A stretch of DNA of 64,000 nt from Archangiaceae bacterium (GTDB lineage Bacteria; Myxococcota; Myxococcia; Myxococcales; Myxococcaceae), in assembly GCA_016714225.1 (NCBI GenBank), contig JADJNS010000014.1, positions 62,001 through 126,000 on the forward strand, written 5' to 3'. The position numbers were made by a program, and so were the translations under genes. Positions 17,366-26,571 of the stretch are shown piece by piece; position 1 is the first letter of the stretch, and every line of letters begins with the position of its first letter. The notes beneath the pieces are model-generated. The model was not told the origin of the DNA, did no database searches, and was given only the letters and a program-made list of their open reading frames with translations.

Positions 17366-17536
17366 TCAGGCCAGCGCCTGGCGCTGCGAGGTGATGAAGC
17401 TCCAGTCGAAGTCTTCGGCGGCGGTGGTCTTCTTCTTCTTCCGCCGCGGCCGCTTCACCGTGAACACGGTGAGGGTGCGGCCCTGGGTGCTCTTGGTGCC
17501 GCGGTGAAACGAACGGACGATTTCGCGCTTCATCAT
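17366..17536 (-). CDS. Tiny basic protein coupled to the PilT-like gene
   Basis: A 56-residue frame starts at ATG 17536 (a second ATG follows at once) and overlaps the PilT-like stop by ATGA. The product is strongly basic in the middle (KRPRRKKKK), then turns acidic/aromatic (AAEDFDWSFI). Codon use is like its neighbours and the exact 4-base overlap argues it is translated. No family recognised. It could be a small nucleic-acid-binding protein or a partner of the ATPase; it may also be chance. Confidence 0.5.
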   Translation of the reverse strand: MMKREIVRSFHRGTKSTQGRTLTVFTVKRPRRKKKKTTAAEDFDWSFITSQRQALA

Positions 17537-18618
17537 GCGGCCACCAATCCAGCGAGGGTGAGGTTGCGGCGCAGGTCGGTGGGGCTGGTGGCGTTGCCGA
17601 TGGCGATCTCCGCCTCGACCACGCCCTCACGCACCAGCGCGGTGAGGTCTTGATCGAGGCTGTGCATGAAGCGGTCTCCGCCGCGCTCGAGCAACTGCAC
17701 CATGCCGCGCAGGCGCGCCGGGTCGCGAATCAGGTCTTTCACCGAGTGGCTGTTCATGCACACCTCGGTCGCCAGCACCCGGCCGCGGCCCTTCTTGCGG
17801 GGCAGCAGCCGCTGGCTGACGATGCCGCGCATGCAGTCGGCGAGGCGCTCGCGGGTGGCGGGCTGCTCTTCGGTGGGCATCATCGCCACCAGCCGCTGAA
17901 TGGTGTGCGCGGTGCTCTGGGTGTGAATGGTGGCGATCACCCCGTGACCGGTCTCTGACGCGTGCAGCGCGGCCTCGAGCGAAGGCCGGTCGCGAATCTC
18001 TCCGATGAACAAGAGATCGGGGTCTTCGCGCAGCGCCCCCTTGAGCCCCGCCTCGTAGCTGGGCGTGTCGCGGCCCACCTCGCGCTGGGCGATGCACGAG
18101 CCGGGCGCCTGAATGCGAAACTCCACCGGGTCTTCGATGGAGATGAGGTGCACGCTCTGCGCAGTGCAGGTGTGCTGCAGCATCGAGAACGCGGTAGTGG
18201 TCTTGCCGCTGCCGGTGGGCCCGGTGATGAGGGTGAGCCCCGCCGCCTTCTCGACCAGCGACTTCACCGCCACCGGCAGGCGGAGCTCTTGAAAGCCGGG
18301 CACCGAGGCGGGAATCAGGCGCAGGGCGATCGCCCAGCGGTCGTTCTCGCGAAAGGCATGGCCGCGAAAGCGCCGCAGGTCTGGCGCGTCGTACGAGTAC
18401 TCCCACTCGGTGGCGCCCGCCGGCACGGTGCGGTTGCCCGAGGTCGCCAGCAGAATGGCGTCGATGTCGGCCTCGGTGAGCGTCACGCCGTTGACGCACC
18501 GCAGGTGGCCATCGATGCGCACGAAGGGCTGCTGATTTGCTCGCAGGTGAATGTCCGAGGCGCCCGCCGAGGCGGCGCCCGCGAGCAGCTTCTGGAGGAG
18601 CAGTGACGGTTGAGACAC
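17533..18618 (-). CDS. PilT/PilU-family twitching ATPase
   Basis: The 361-residue product has all PilT landmarks: N-terminal ASDIHLRAN (18-26), Walker A GPTGSGKTT (133-141), Asp box ISIEDPVEF (159-167), Walker B DLLFIGEIRD (201-210) and His box ASETGHGVIATIHT (220-233). These ATPases drive type IV pilus retraction, which powers social gliding in myxobacteria. No pilus genes surround it, so it is probably one of several paralogues; PilT and PilU cannot be told apart from this alone. It lies 72 bp downstream of the DUF1501 gene on the same strand. Confidence 0.9.
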   Translation of the reverse strand: MSQPSLLLQKLLAGAASAGASDIHLRANQQPFVRIDGHLRCVNGVTLTEADIDAILLATSGNRTVPAGATEWEYSYDAPDLRRFRGHAFRENDRWAIALRLIPASVPGFQELRLPVAVKSLVEKAAGLTLITGPTGSGKTTTAFSMLQHTCTAQSVHLISIEDPVEFRIQAPGSCIAQREVGRDTPSYEAGLKGALREDPDLLFIGEIRDRPSLEAALHASETGHGVIATIHTQSTAHTIQRLVAMMPTEEQPATRERLADCMRGIVSQRLLPRKKGRGRVLATEVCMNSHSVKDLIRDPARLRGMVQLLERGGDRFMHSLDQDLTALVREGVVEAEIAIGNATSPTDLRRNLTLAGLVAA

Positions 18619-18690
18619 GCACCCGGCTGCACTGCAGGGTCTGCGCCACCCCGCCTCGGGCCGCCAACCGTCGATTCGGTGACGGGGGCG

Positions 18691-20016
18691 TCAGGTCAGC
18701 GCGGGGGTGATCACCTTCCCCCGGGTCACCACTGACGTGTCGGCGCCGACACCGGCGAGCATCGTCTTCGCGAACGCGCCGAGTGAGTCGACCGCCGACA
18801 CGTCGCCCCCCGCCACACCTGCGCCGGTGGTCGACTGAATCGCCATGGCGCCGAAGTCGTTGCCGGTGGGGGTGATGGCACCCACCACCCCGCCTTTGAA
18901 GGGCTTGCCGATCGACAGCGACACCTGGTGGTTGGGGTTGTGCGAGCGACCGTTCGCGGCGGTGCCGCCGGCGTTCACCATCAGCGTGCGCCCGAAGACG
19001 TTGAGCGTCATGAAGGTGACCTTGTCTTGCAGCCCCGCGCTCTGCAGCTGCGCCATCAGCGAGGCGATGCTGTCGACTCCGGCGACGGTGTCTGACGTCT
19101 CGCGCGCCAGGCCGGGGTCGGAGTGGTTGTCGGCCCCGAACGGAATGTGAATCGCCACCACCGGGGTGATGTTCATCTGAATGAGCGTGATGGCCGCCGT
19201 AATCTGCGCCGGCACGGTGTTGTTGGTGATCGACCCCAGGTTGCTGAGCAGCGTCTGGTTGATGCTGCGCACCTCGGTCTGCGACCGGGCGAGGTTGTCG
19301 ATGAACGCCTTCTGCGCGGGAGTGGCCACCGTCTTGTAGAGGGCGTTCACCTGGTTCATCGTCGAGTCGCGCAGCGCGGTGAGGTTCATCAGCGCGTTGT
19401 TGGGCGCGGTGAGGGTGTCTCGGAGCGCCAGCGGCGGAATGGTGGGCAGCGCCGAGCCGCTGAACGCCAGCGCCTCGGAGGGGCCGACGCCGCCCACGCT
19501 CACCGGCTGCTGCTGCACCGTCATCAGGCAGGGCGCGACCGCCTTCGCCAGCAGCGACGGCAGCATCTCGTGACCCGTCGAGGCGCCCATCAACTGCAGC
19601 ACGTCGGGCTCTTTGGGGTGAATGGGCGTGTTGGTCATCACGTGCCAGAACACGGTGCGGTTGAGCACGCTCTGCGGCAGCTGCGCCCAGGGCTTCGCGG
19701 CGGTGACCGTCTTGCCGTTGAGCGACAGCGAGGTGGCCGCCATCGCCGGGTCGCTGCTGTGAACGATGCGGGCGTCGCCGTAGGTGCCGGGGGCGTTCGC
19801 GTTGAGCGGGTCGCCCTGGCTCGAGGTGCTCATGATGACGTACTGCGCCTTGGCCGGCGCGACGCATGCGTTCTGCGCCAGCGCGCGCTCGGGGTTGGCG
19901 AGAAACGAGACCGGCAGGCCGGTGGCCAGCGCCCGCAAGCCCAGGGTGCCCGCCCCGAACAGGGTGCGCATCAGCGCCTGGCGGCGGGTGAAGGTGTTGC
20001 GGTCGTGGTCGTTCAT
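18691..20016 (-). CDS. Tat-exported DUF1501-type protein
   Basis: The 441-residue product begins with a twin-arginine signal (TRRQALMRTLFGAGTLGLRA, Arg11-Arg12), so it is exported folded by Tat. The remainder resembles DUF1501, a family related to alkaline phosphatase/sulfatase folds: MSTSSQGDPLN, HIPFGADNHSDPGL, VMVNAGGTAANGRSHNPN. It starts 8 bp after the stop of the dihaem-type lipoprotein gene, forming a two-gene operon. DUF1501 proteins are repeatedly paired with Planctomycete-type cytochrome proteins; the joint reaction is not known. Confidence 0.8.
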   Translation of the reverse strand: MNDHDRNTFTRRQALMRTLFGAGTLGLRALATGLPVSFLANPERALAQNACVAPAKAQYVIMSTSSQGDPLNANAPGTYGDARIVHSSDPAMAATSLSLNGKTVTAAKPWAQLPQSVLNRTVFWHVMTNTPIHPKEPDVLQLMGASTGHEMLPSLLAKAVAPCLMTVQQQPVSVGGVGPSEALAFSGSALPTIPPLALRDTLTAPNNALMNLTALRDSTMNQVNALYKTVATPAQKAFIDNLARSQTEVRSINQTLLSNLGSITNNTVPAQITAAITLIQMNITPVVAIHIPFGADNHSDPGLARETSDTVAGVDSIASLMAQLQSAGLQDKVTFMTLNVFGRTLMVNAGGTAANGRSHNPNHQVSLSIGKPFKGGVVGAITPTGNDFGAMAIQSTTGAGVAGGDVSAVDSLGAFAKTMLAGVGADTSVVTRGKVITPALT

Positions 20017-20024
20017 GGTGGCGC

Positions 20025-22586
20025 TCACAGTCCGATGGCGACGGCGGTGGGAGACATGCACGCGACCATGAAGGTCGAGCGCAGCGCGATGGTGGTCGAG
20101 ATGCCGGTCATCGCGTCGGCGGCGTTGAAGTGGGCGGTGAGCAGCGAAATCAGGTTCGCGTTGCGGGGGTCGCTGGGAGGTACCCCCGCGACCAGGCTGG
20201 CGAACTCGGCGATGGCGGTGGTGGGCTGGGCCGAGGTCCACTGCTTCACTCCGGCGATGGGCGACGGCGAGTCGACGACCTGACCAGCGATGACGCTGCA
20301 GAGGTTCTCGAGGCCCGAGCGGTAGAACAGCGTGGGGTCGTTGGGCAGCACCGGCGCGGTGCTGCCGCGCGCGTACCCGTCGGAGGGCAAGCCCGGAATG
20401 ATGAGTCGGGCGGCGGCCGAGAGCGGCGACGCGGTGCCCTCGATGCCGCAGATGTCGGCGTAGCCGAGCCGCGCGTTCCACTCGGCGCAGAGGTGGTCTT
20501 TGCGCGCCACCGCGACCGCGCTGCCCGAGCGGGTGGCGGTGAGCGTCGCGCTGGCGTGGGTCACCAGCGGCGAGGTGACCACCTCTTTGACCAGCCGGTT
20601 CCACGACCAGCCCGAGGTGCGGAAGAAGGTGGCCAGCCGCTGAAACTCAGGGTCGGTCTCGACGCAGGCCTGCGAGTTCACCCAGTAGCAGAGCTTCTGA
20701 ACCCAGGCGGTGGCGAACATCGGGTGGGTAGCGAGCACCGCCCCGAAGTCGGCGATGGTGCTCACCGGCTGATCGACCCCGCGGAAGATGAAGCGCCCCT
20801 TCTGGTTGATCAGCGCGGTGGTGGTCTGCGCCCCGTAGTTCCAGCTGTAGGTCGAGGTGAAGATGGCGCGGGTCGGGTCCAACGTCTGGTGGCAGAACAC
20901 GCAGGCCGCCTGGTTGGCGTGCACCGGGTCGAGGCCGGGGGTGCTGCTCGGCACGGTGGTGTCGGTGCCGTCGACCTGGGCGCCGGTGGCGACGATCAGC
21001 GCCTGGTTGACCGTGACGCGGTGCTCGTTGCTGTCGTTGGTGCTCCAGTTCGCGAAGAAGGCGGGCGTGGTGTAGAAGCCGACGCGCGGCCGGTTGAGCA
21101 GCAGTGTGGTGGTGGCGCTGTTGCGCAGGGTCGGCAGGTCGTAGAAGTTGGTGACCTTCTCGCTCGCGGTGGGCTTGCGCACGGTGACCATGCGCCAGTC
21201 GGCGTAGTCGGCGGCGGTGAGCACCGCGGGTACGCTGCCGCTGCAGTTGCCGAGGTCGAGCCGCGGCCCGCCCTTCAGAATGATGAACAGGTTGCTGCTG
21301 GTCGCGGGCATCGAATACGGGTCTGAGCCGCACGCCGCGGCGATGTTCGGCACCGTCCACTTCATGTAGTTGGAGCTGGTCGGGTCGATGCTCTGCGAGA
21401 TGGGAATCGAGGCCGAGGTGGCCACGATGTTCACTCCCGCGTTCGCGGTCTTGAACGCGTCGCGCACCTGCGAGGGCTGATCTCCGATGTGGTAGACGTC
21501 GGTGAGCGCGTAGAACGCCATCAGGGCGGTGGTCATCGCGTAGGTGCTGGTGGTCGTCGACTGGGTGAAGGGCCGGCCCTGCGCGTTGAGGTTCAGCATG
21601 GTGCGCGCGAAGCTCTCGGTGAGGTTCTGCACCATCATCGGCTCGTTCACCGGAATGCGGCCACGGTTGAGCAGGTCGTCGAAGTCGGTGCCGGCGATCT
21701 GCGTCTGCTGAAACGCGAGCTGAAAGAACCGCTGCATCTTCTGCTGGTAGTCGGGCTGCGCCATCCAGCTGTCGACCATCGAAGGCAGCGCGGTCGGGTT
21801 CGAGGTCACCGCGGTCAGCTCGGCGTCGGTCGGAGGCAGGCCGATGAGCACGTTCTTGATCTTCGCCACGTACGTGTACGGCTTGTCGGCGATGAACGCC
21901 GACCCACCGCCGGCTCCACCGCTGCCGCCGCTGCCGCCCGCGCGGCCTCCGCCCGCTCCGCCGCTGCCGCCCGCGCTGCCGCCCGCGGTGCCACCGCTGC
22001 CGCCCGCGGTGCCACCGGTACCACCCGCGGTGCCGCCCGTGCCTCCGCCGGTGCCGCCCGGCATGCAGCTGCCTGCAGGAGAGCCCGACACCACCCAGCC
22101 GTCGAACGCGTCGATGAGGTCGGGGTCGACCGCGCTCACCGAGAGGGGCGGCATGCGCAGCGCGCCACCCGCGCGCATGCGGAACACGCTGCGCTCGGCC
22201 ATCGTCTTGCTCGGGTCGATGCTCGACGGCGCGAGCAGGTCGTCGCGCGTCATCAGGCGCATCGGCGCGCCGTTCTTCAGCGTGTTGCCGTGGCACTGCG
22301 CGCAGGTCTCCAGCAGCACCGTCGCCACCTCGCAGGGAAACTCGGTGCTGGTGATGCTGCCGCCGCCGGTGCCGCTGCCGCCCGCGGTGCCGCTGCCGCC
22401 CGCGGTGCCGCTGCCGCCCGCGGTGCCGCTGCCGCCCGCGGTGCCGCTGCCACCCGCGGTGCCGCTGCCACCGCCGGTGCCCGATGCGCCGCCCGCCGTC
22501 GCCCCGCTGCCACCGCCCGTCGCGGGCGGAAGAATGGTGATGCCATCGCAGCCGGTCAGCAGGAGCAGGACGATGAGGCGTCGCAT
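20025..22586 (-). CDS. Dihaem-type lipoprotein (PSCyt / DUF1592-DUF1588-like)
   Basis: The 853-residue product starts MRRLIVLLLLTGC (lipid Cys13), followed by a Gly-Ser-Thr-Ala linker. The first haem motif is CAQCH at 95-99 in a Planctomycete-type cytochrome c context, with a distal Met candidate in GGALRMPPLS. A second Gly-rich linker (about 178-227) leads to a helical region and then a DUF1588-like domain with RPRVGFYTTPAFFANWS and a second motif CVFCH (562-566). Two CxxCH motifs imply two covalent haems and thus electron transfer in the envelope. It directly precedes the DUF1501 gene. Confidence 0.85.
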   Translation of the reverse strand: MRRLIVLLLLTGCDGITILPPATGGGSGATAGGASGTGGGSGTAGGSGTAGGSGTAGGSGTAGGSGTAGGSGTGGGSITSTEFPCEVATVLLETCAQCHGNTLKNGAPMRLMTRDDLLAPSSIDPSKTMAERSVFRMRAGGALRMPPLSVSAVDPDLIDAFDGWVVSGSPAGSCMPGGTGGGTGGTAGGTGGTAGGSGGTAGGSAGGSGGAGGGRAGGSGGSGGAGGGSAFIADKPYTYVAKIKNVLIGLPPTDAELTAVTSNPTALPSMVDSWMAQPDYQQKMQRFFQLAFQQTQIAGTDFDDLLNRGRIPVNEPMMVQNLTESFARTMLNLNAQGRPFTQSTTTSTYAMTTALMAFYALTDVYHIGDQPSQVRDAFKTANAGVNIVATSASIPISQSIDPTSSNYMKWTVPNIAAACGSDPYSMPATSSNLFIILKGGPRLDLGNCSGSVPAVLTAADYADWRMVTVRKPTASEKVTNFYDLPTLRNSATTTLLLNRPRVGFYTTPAFFANWSTNDSNEHRVTVNQALIVATGAQVDGTDTTVPSSTPGLDPVHANQAACVFCHQTLDPTRAIFTSTYSWNYGAQTTTALINQKGRFIFRGVDQPVSTIADFGAVLATHPMFATAWVQKLCYWVNSQACVETDPEFQRLATFFRTSGWSWNRLVKEVVTSPLVTHASATLTATRSGSAVAVARKDHLCAEWNARLGYADICGIEGTASPLSAAARLIIPGLPSDGYARGSTAPVLPNDPTLFYRSGLENLCSVIAGQVVDSPSPIAGVKQWTSAQPTTAIAEFASLVAGVPPSDPRNANLISLLTAHFNAADAMTGISTTIALRSTFMVACMSPTAVAIGL
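22368..22475 (-). repeat. Six 18-bp linker repeats
   Basis: The unit GGTGCCGCTGCCGCCCGC (top strand) repeats six times with one- or two-base changes in the last two. Read on the coding strand it encodes GGSGTA blocks between the lipid anchor and the first haem motif. A second, less regular Gly-rich run in the same gene is at about 21905-22050. Confidence 0.85.
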
Positions 22587-22711
22587 GAGGGCGTCACTGA
22601 GCAAGGCCGGGGCCCGCCCGAAACGCCCGTGGTGCCTCGAGAAACCACTCCCGGAAGCAGGAATTGGTGCAGCGAAGCCCTGCGGTCTGTCCGTTGGGAG
22701 AGGACAGGCGG

Positions 22712-23314
22712 TCAGCGCCGGTCGGCGACCACCCCGTCGTAGGTGACGGTGAGCCCGGGGGCGACCGCGAGCTGAAACGAGTCGAGGAAGCGCCGCGCCG
22801 CGGGCTCGTCGTCGCGCGAGAGCCAGTTGTCGGCCCAGAGGTGAAACACCCGCCCCTGCACGATGAACACCCGGCTGCGCAGCAGCACACCCTTCTCGGG
22901 CTCGAGGCGCTCGTACGCGAAGCCGGGAAACTCGCCCAGGTGCACCCACCGGGGAATCACGTTGGGCCCCAGCTTCTTCGTCGCCAGCAGCCGCTCGAGA
23001 AACGCGCGGTCGGTCAGCTCGTTGGTGAGCGGCACCTCGTACCAGCGCACCGTGTAGAGGCCGTCTTCGCCCCGCTCGGCCCGCGTCTCTTCGGCGACGA
23101 ACGGCGCGCCCTCGCGCAGCCCGCCGTCAGCCTGCAGGTCTTCTCTGCGGTAGCTGCTCGCGTCGATGCGGGTGACCGGCGCCGAAGGCAGCTTCACCGA
23201 GAAGCCGCCGCGCCCAGACGTGTACACCTGCCAGGGCTCCTGACTTCGACTTCGGCACGAGACGGCGACCGTCGCGAGCATGAACAGCGCTCGAACCACG
23301 ACGCCGAGAATCAT
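22712..23314 (-). CDS. Lipoprotein of unknown function
   Basis: The 200-residue product has a lipoprotein-like start (MILGVVVRALFMLATVAVSC, lipid Cys20). The mature domain begins with WQVYTSGRGGFSVKLP, a pattern like the 'PsbP-like' small envelope proteins in which F-S-V-x-L/M-P recurs, and ends with a helical RRFLDSFQLAV. The similarity is suggestive only. It is a single gene between the haem protein operon and a repeat-bearing gap (23315-23506). Confidence 0.7.
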   Translation of the reverse strand: MILGVVVRALFMLATVAVSCRSRSQEPWQVYTSGRGGFSVKLPSAPVTRIDASSYRREDLQADGGLREGAPFVAEETRAERGEDGLYTVRWYEVPLTNELTDRAFLERLLATKKLGPNVIPRWVHLGEFPGFAYERLEPEKGVLLRSRVFIVQGRVFHLWADNWLSRDDEPAARRFLDSFQLAVAPGLTVTYDGVVADRR

Positions 23315-23381
23315 AGCGACGGGCAGTGGAGGGCTTCACACCACATGGTGGGCGGGGGGGTAAGTCATCGACTTCGTTGCT

Positions 23382-23428
23382 GGCTTCGAACTGCCGGGCG
23401 CGGGCGCGGGCGCGGGCGCGGGCATGAC
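23382..23428. repeat. GCGGGC-type repeat, inverted partner of 58597-58652
   Basis: GGCTTCGAACTGCC precedes four perfect and one partial copies of CGGGCG (23395-23423) and then GGGCATGAC. The reverse complement of 58597-58652 reads almost the same: GGCTTCGACCTACC, the same hexamer run, then GGGCATGTC. Two flanked hexamer runs in opposite orientation point to one element family rather than chance slippage. Confidence 0.7.
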
Positions 23429-23506
23429 TCGTTCGCGACACCCCGAGGCCTCGAGCCCCGCGAGCCGTGGTTGCAACTGGATGGCTGCCGCGCCTTCATC
23501 GCCGCG

Positions 23507-24472
23507 ATGCTCGCCCCCATCGTCGCGCTCGCGCTCGCTGCCGCTGCTCCCGAGGTCGCTCTGCTCAGCACGCCCGGCGAGGGTGAAGTCAGCGAGCTGC
23601 GCTTTCAAAAGGCCGGCGCCGAGCTCTCACCGGCGGTGGCCAGCTTCGCGCACGTGGCGCGCTCGACGGTGCTCGGCGCGCTGGTGCCCGGCAGCCGCAC
23701 CGTGCTCGCGGTGGCGCAGACCCGCGAGCGTGGAGACCTCACCTTCGCGGCCTCGCTGTTTCGCCTCGAGCCCGGCAAGCCCGCGGTGCTGCTCGCCGAC
23801 CGGCTGACGCTCGCCTCGCGGCCGCTGGTCACCCGCGACGGGCGGGCCTTCGTGGTGCGCGGGCAGACCGGCACGGCGCAGCTGTTCGTCGACGAGGTCG
23901 ACGTGCGCCGCGGCGCTGCGCGCACCGTGCACGCCTTCGACGGTGACCACGCCTACCTCTGCGGCGCGCTCGACGGCGAGCTGTTGGTGTACCGGGTGCA
24001 CGGTGGCAGCGCCGACCTGGTCGCCGTGCACCGCGACGCGCTGGGCGTGCGTACCCTGGTGCCCCGGCTCGCGCCCATGGCGCGCGACTTCGCGCTCGAC
24101 GGCCGCACGCTCTACTTCACCACCGCCGACCCCGAGGGCTGGGTGGTGATGCGCCTCGACCTCGAGACCCTGGCGCTGCAGCAGGTGGCGCGCTCGGCCG
24201 AGGTCACCGCGCTGCCCACCACCCTCGAGGGCCGGCTGGCGCTGAGCCCCGGCGCGGGCGAAGGGCTGCGCTTCACCGACGGCACGCTCGCGCTGCTGCC
24301 GCGCGGCCCGGGCTTCGAGCGGGTGCAGCAGCAGAGCGGCGGCTGGGCGCTGGCGCTGCACGAGGTGCCGTCGAAGTTTCCCTTCGCCTACGCCACCGAG
24401 CTCGCCACCGGCCGGGTGCTGACCGTGCCGGCGCCGCCGCGCACCCGCCTCGACCTCGCCGGGGTGCTGTAG
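23507..24472 (+). CDS. Secreted beta-propeller-like protein
   Basis: The 321-residue product starts MLAPIVALALAAAAPEVALL, a signal peptide. The remainder is a series of short beta repeats (GRAFVVRGQTGTAQLFVDEV, DGRTLYFTTADPEGWVVMRL, DGTLALLPRG) like TolB/WD40 propellers, without a recognised catalytic motif. ATG 23507 is preferred because it gives the signal peptide directly. The stop TAG shares its G with the GTG of the next gene, so the two are coupled. Confidence 0.7.
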   Translation: MLAPIVALALAAAAPEVALLSTPGEGEVSELRFQKAGAELSPAVASFAHVARSTVLGALVPGSRTVLAVAQTRERGDLTFAASLFRLEPGKPAVLLADRLTLASRPLVTRDGRAFVVRGQTGTAQLFVDEVDVRRGAARTVHAFDGDHAYLCGALDGELLVYRVHGGSADLVAVHRDALGVRTLVPRLAPMARDFALDGRTLYFTTADPEGWVVMRLDLETLALQQVARSAEVTALPTTLEGRLALSPGAGEGLRFTDGTLALLPRGPGFERVQQQSGGWALALHEVPSKFPFAYATELATGRVLTVPAPPRTRLDLAGVL

Positions 24473-25539
24473 TGAGCGCGCTGCTCACCCTGCTGGCGCT
24501 GGCCCAGTGCCCCAGCTACACCGCCTCGAGCGCCGAGGGCATGAACGCGAAGTGCGCGGTCGACGCGGTCGCCGGCACCAACCCCACCGTGCTGCAGTGG
24601 CAGAGCATCTTCGCCACCGTGGCGGGAGGCCCGGCGAGCTGGGGCGCCAACGGGCCGTCGGTGCCGAACATCGGCCAGGGCTGTGGCAAGCCGATGGCCA
24701 CCGTGCAGGTGCCGGCCCGGTTCCCCTGCGAGCTGCTCAAGGCCATCGCGACTCAAGAATCGGGCTGGAGGCAGTTCTGCGTGCCCAGCTCGCCCGCGTC
24801 GCAGGTGGGCGGGCCGTCGCGCACCATCATCTCGTTCGACTGCGGCTACGGGGTGGGGCAGGTCACCAGCGGCATGCGCACGTTCGACGCCACGCCCGGC
24901 TACGACCGCGCGCGGGTGGTGTCTGACCCGCTCTACAACCTGGCCACCGGCACCCAGATTCTCGCGGGGAAGTGGCGCGCCACCAACTGCGTCGGCGACA
25001 ACCAGCCGTCGGTGGTCGAGCACTGGTACACCGCGACCTGGGCGTACAACGGGCTGGTGACGAGCAACAACCCCAACAACGCCAACTACTCGACCACCCG
25101 CGGCGTCTACGACCCGCGCGTCGGCGGCAGCCGGCCCTACCAGGAGCGCGTCTTCGGGTGGTTGGAGCACCCGCCCAGCGCGAACCACTGGCAGGTGCTG
25201 CAGTTCGCCTACCCCAAGCTGCTCGACGTGGGAGGCAACGGCTCACCTCCGGCGCTGCCCGAGCCCACCTGCGCGAGCCCCACCAGCTGCGCCGAGACCC
25301 GCCCCACGCACGTGTCGAGCTGCCTGGGCGGAGCCGGCGGCGGCAGCGCGGGCGGCGCGGCGGGTGGCGCCGCCGGAGGAGCCGCCGGTGGCAGCGCGGG
25401 CGGAGCGACTGCCGGCGGAGCGGCGGGAGGCAGCGCGGGCGGCGGCGACCTGGCCGAGGGCCACGCCTGCGGCTGCGGCAGCGCCGAAGGGGTGCTGCTG
25501 CTCGGCGCGCTGTTGCTCGCGCGGCGCCGTCGCAATTGA
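24472..25539 (+). CDS. Lysozyme-like secreted protein with MYXO-CTERM tail
   Basis: The 355-residue product begins at GTG 24472 with a short signal (MSALLTLLALAQC). Residues about 80-190 resemble a lytic transglycosylase (SLT) fold: LLKAIATQESGWRQF has the expected catalytic Glu, and CGYGVGQVTSG the Gly-rich turn. A Gly-Ser-Ala linker (about 285-325) follows, then CGCGSAEGVLLLGALLLARRRRN, a MYXO-CTERM sorting signal (Cys, hydrophobic helix, Arg cluster) cut by myxosortase in this lineage. The enzyme may cleave peptidoglycan at the cell surface or in prey; activity is inferred. Confidence 0.78.
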   Translation: MSALLTLLALAQCPSYTASSAEGMNAKCAVDAVAGTNPTVLQWQSIFATVAGGPASWGANGPSVPNIGQGCGKPMATVQVPARFPCELLKAIATQESGWRQFCVPSSPASQVGGPSRTIISFDCGYGVGQVTSGMRTFDATPGYDRARVVSDPLYNLATGTQILAGKWRATNCVGDNQPSVVEHWYTATWAYNGLVTSNNPNNANYSTTRGVYDPRVGGSRPYQERVFGWLEHPPSANHWQVLQFAYPKLLDVGGNGSPPALPEPTCASPTSCAETRPTHVSSCLGGAGGGSAGGAAGGAAGGAAGGSAGGATAGGAAGGSAGGGDLAEGHACGCGSAEGVLLLGALLLARRRRN

Positions 25540-25565
25540 CTTACGTGGCCGGCTGCATGAGGGTG

Positions 25566-25583
25566 CCCCGAATTTTTTTCGGG
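25566..25583 (+). terminator. Weak hairpin between two genes
   Basis: CCCGAA (25567-25572) and TTCGGG (25578-25583) form a 6-bp stem around a T5 loop, 15 bases before ATG 25599. It may partly terminate the upstream transcript or shape the leader of the next gene. The stem is short. Confidence 0.35.
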
Positions 25584-25598
25584 AGAGGGAAAACCTTC

Positions 25599-26504
<906 letters not shown>

Positions 26505-26512
26505 AACGAAGA

Positions 26513-26564
26513 CTGAACCTGCGGGCCCCCTCTAGTCTAGCTAGGCTTTCGCCCGCAGGTTCAG
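26513..26564. terminator. Strong bidirectional terminator
   Basis: CTGAACCTGCGGG (26513-26525) pairs perfectly over 13 bp with 26552-26564. The 26-base loop contains three CTAG tetramers close together (TCTAGTCTAGCTAGG), unusual in this sequence. It lies between convergent genes ending at 26504 and 26572. Confidence 0.75.
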
Positions 26565-26571
26565 CTCGGGT

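Noticed and set aside
22368..22475. Regular repeats as a CRISPR array
   Set aside because: Units are 18 bp with no spacers, are in frame and encode Gly-Ser linkers; no cas gene is present.
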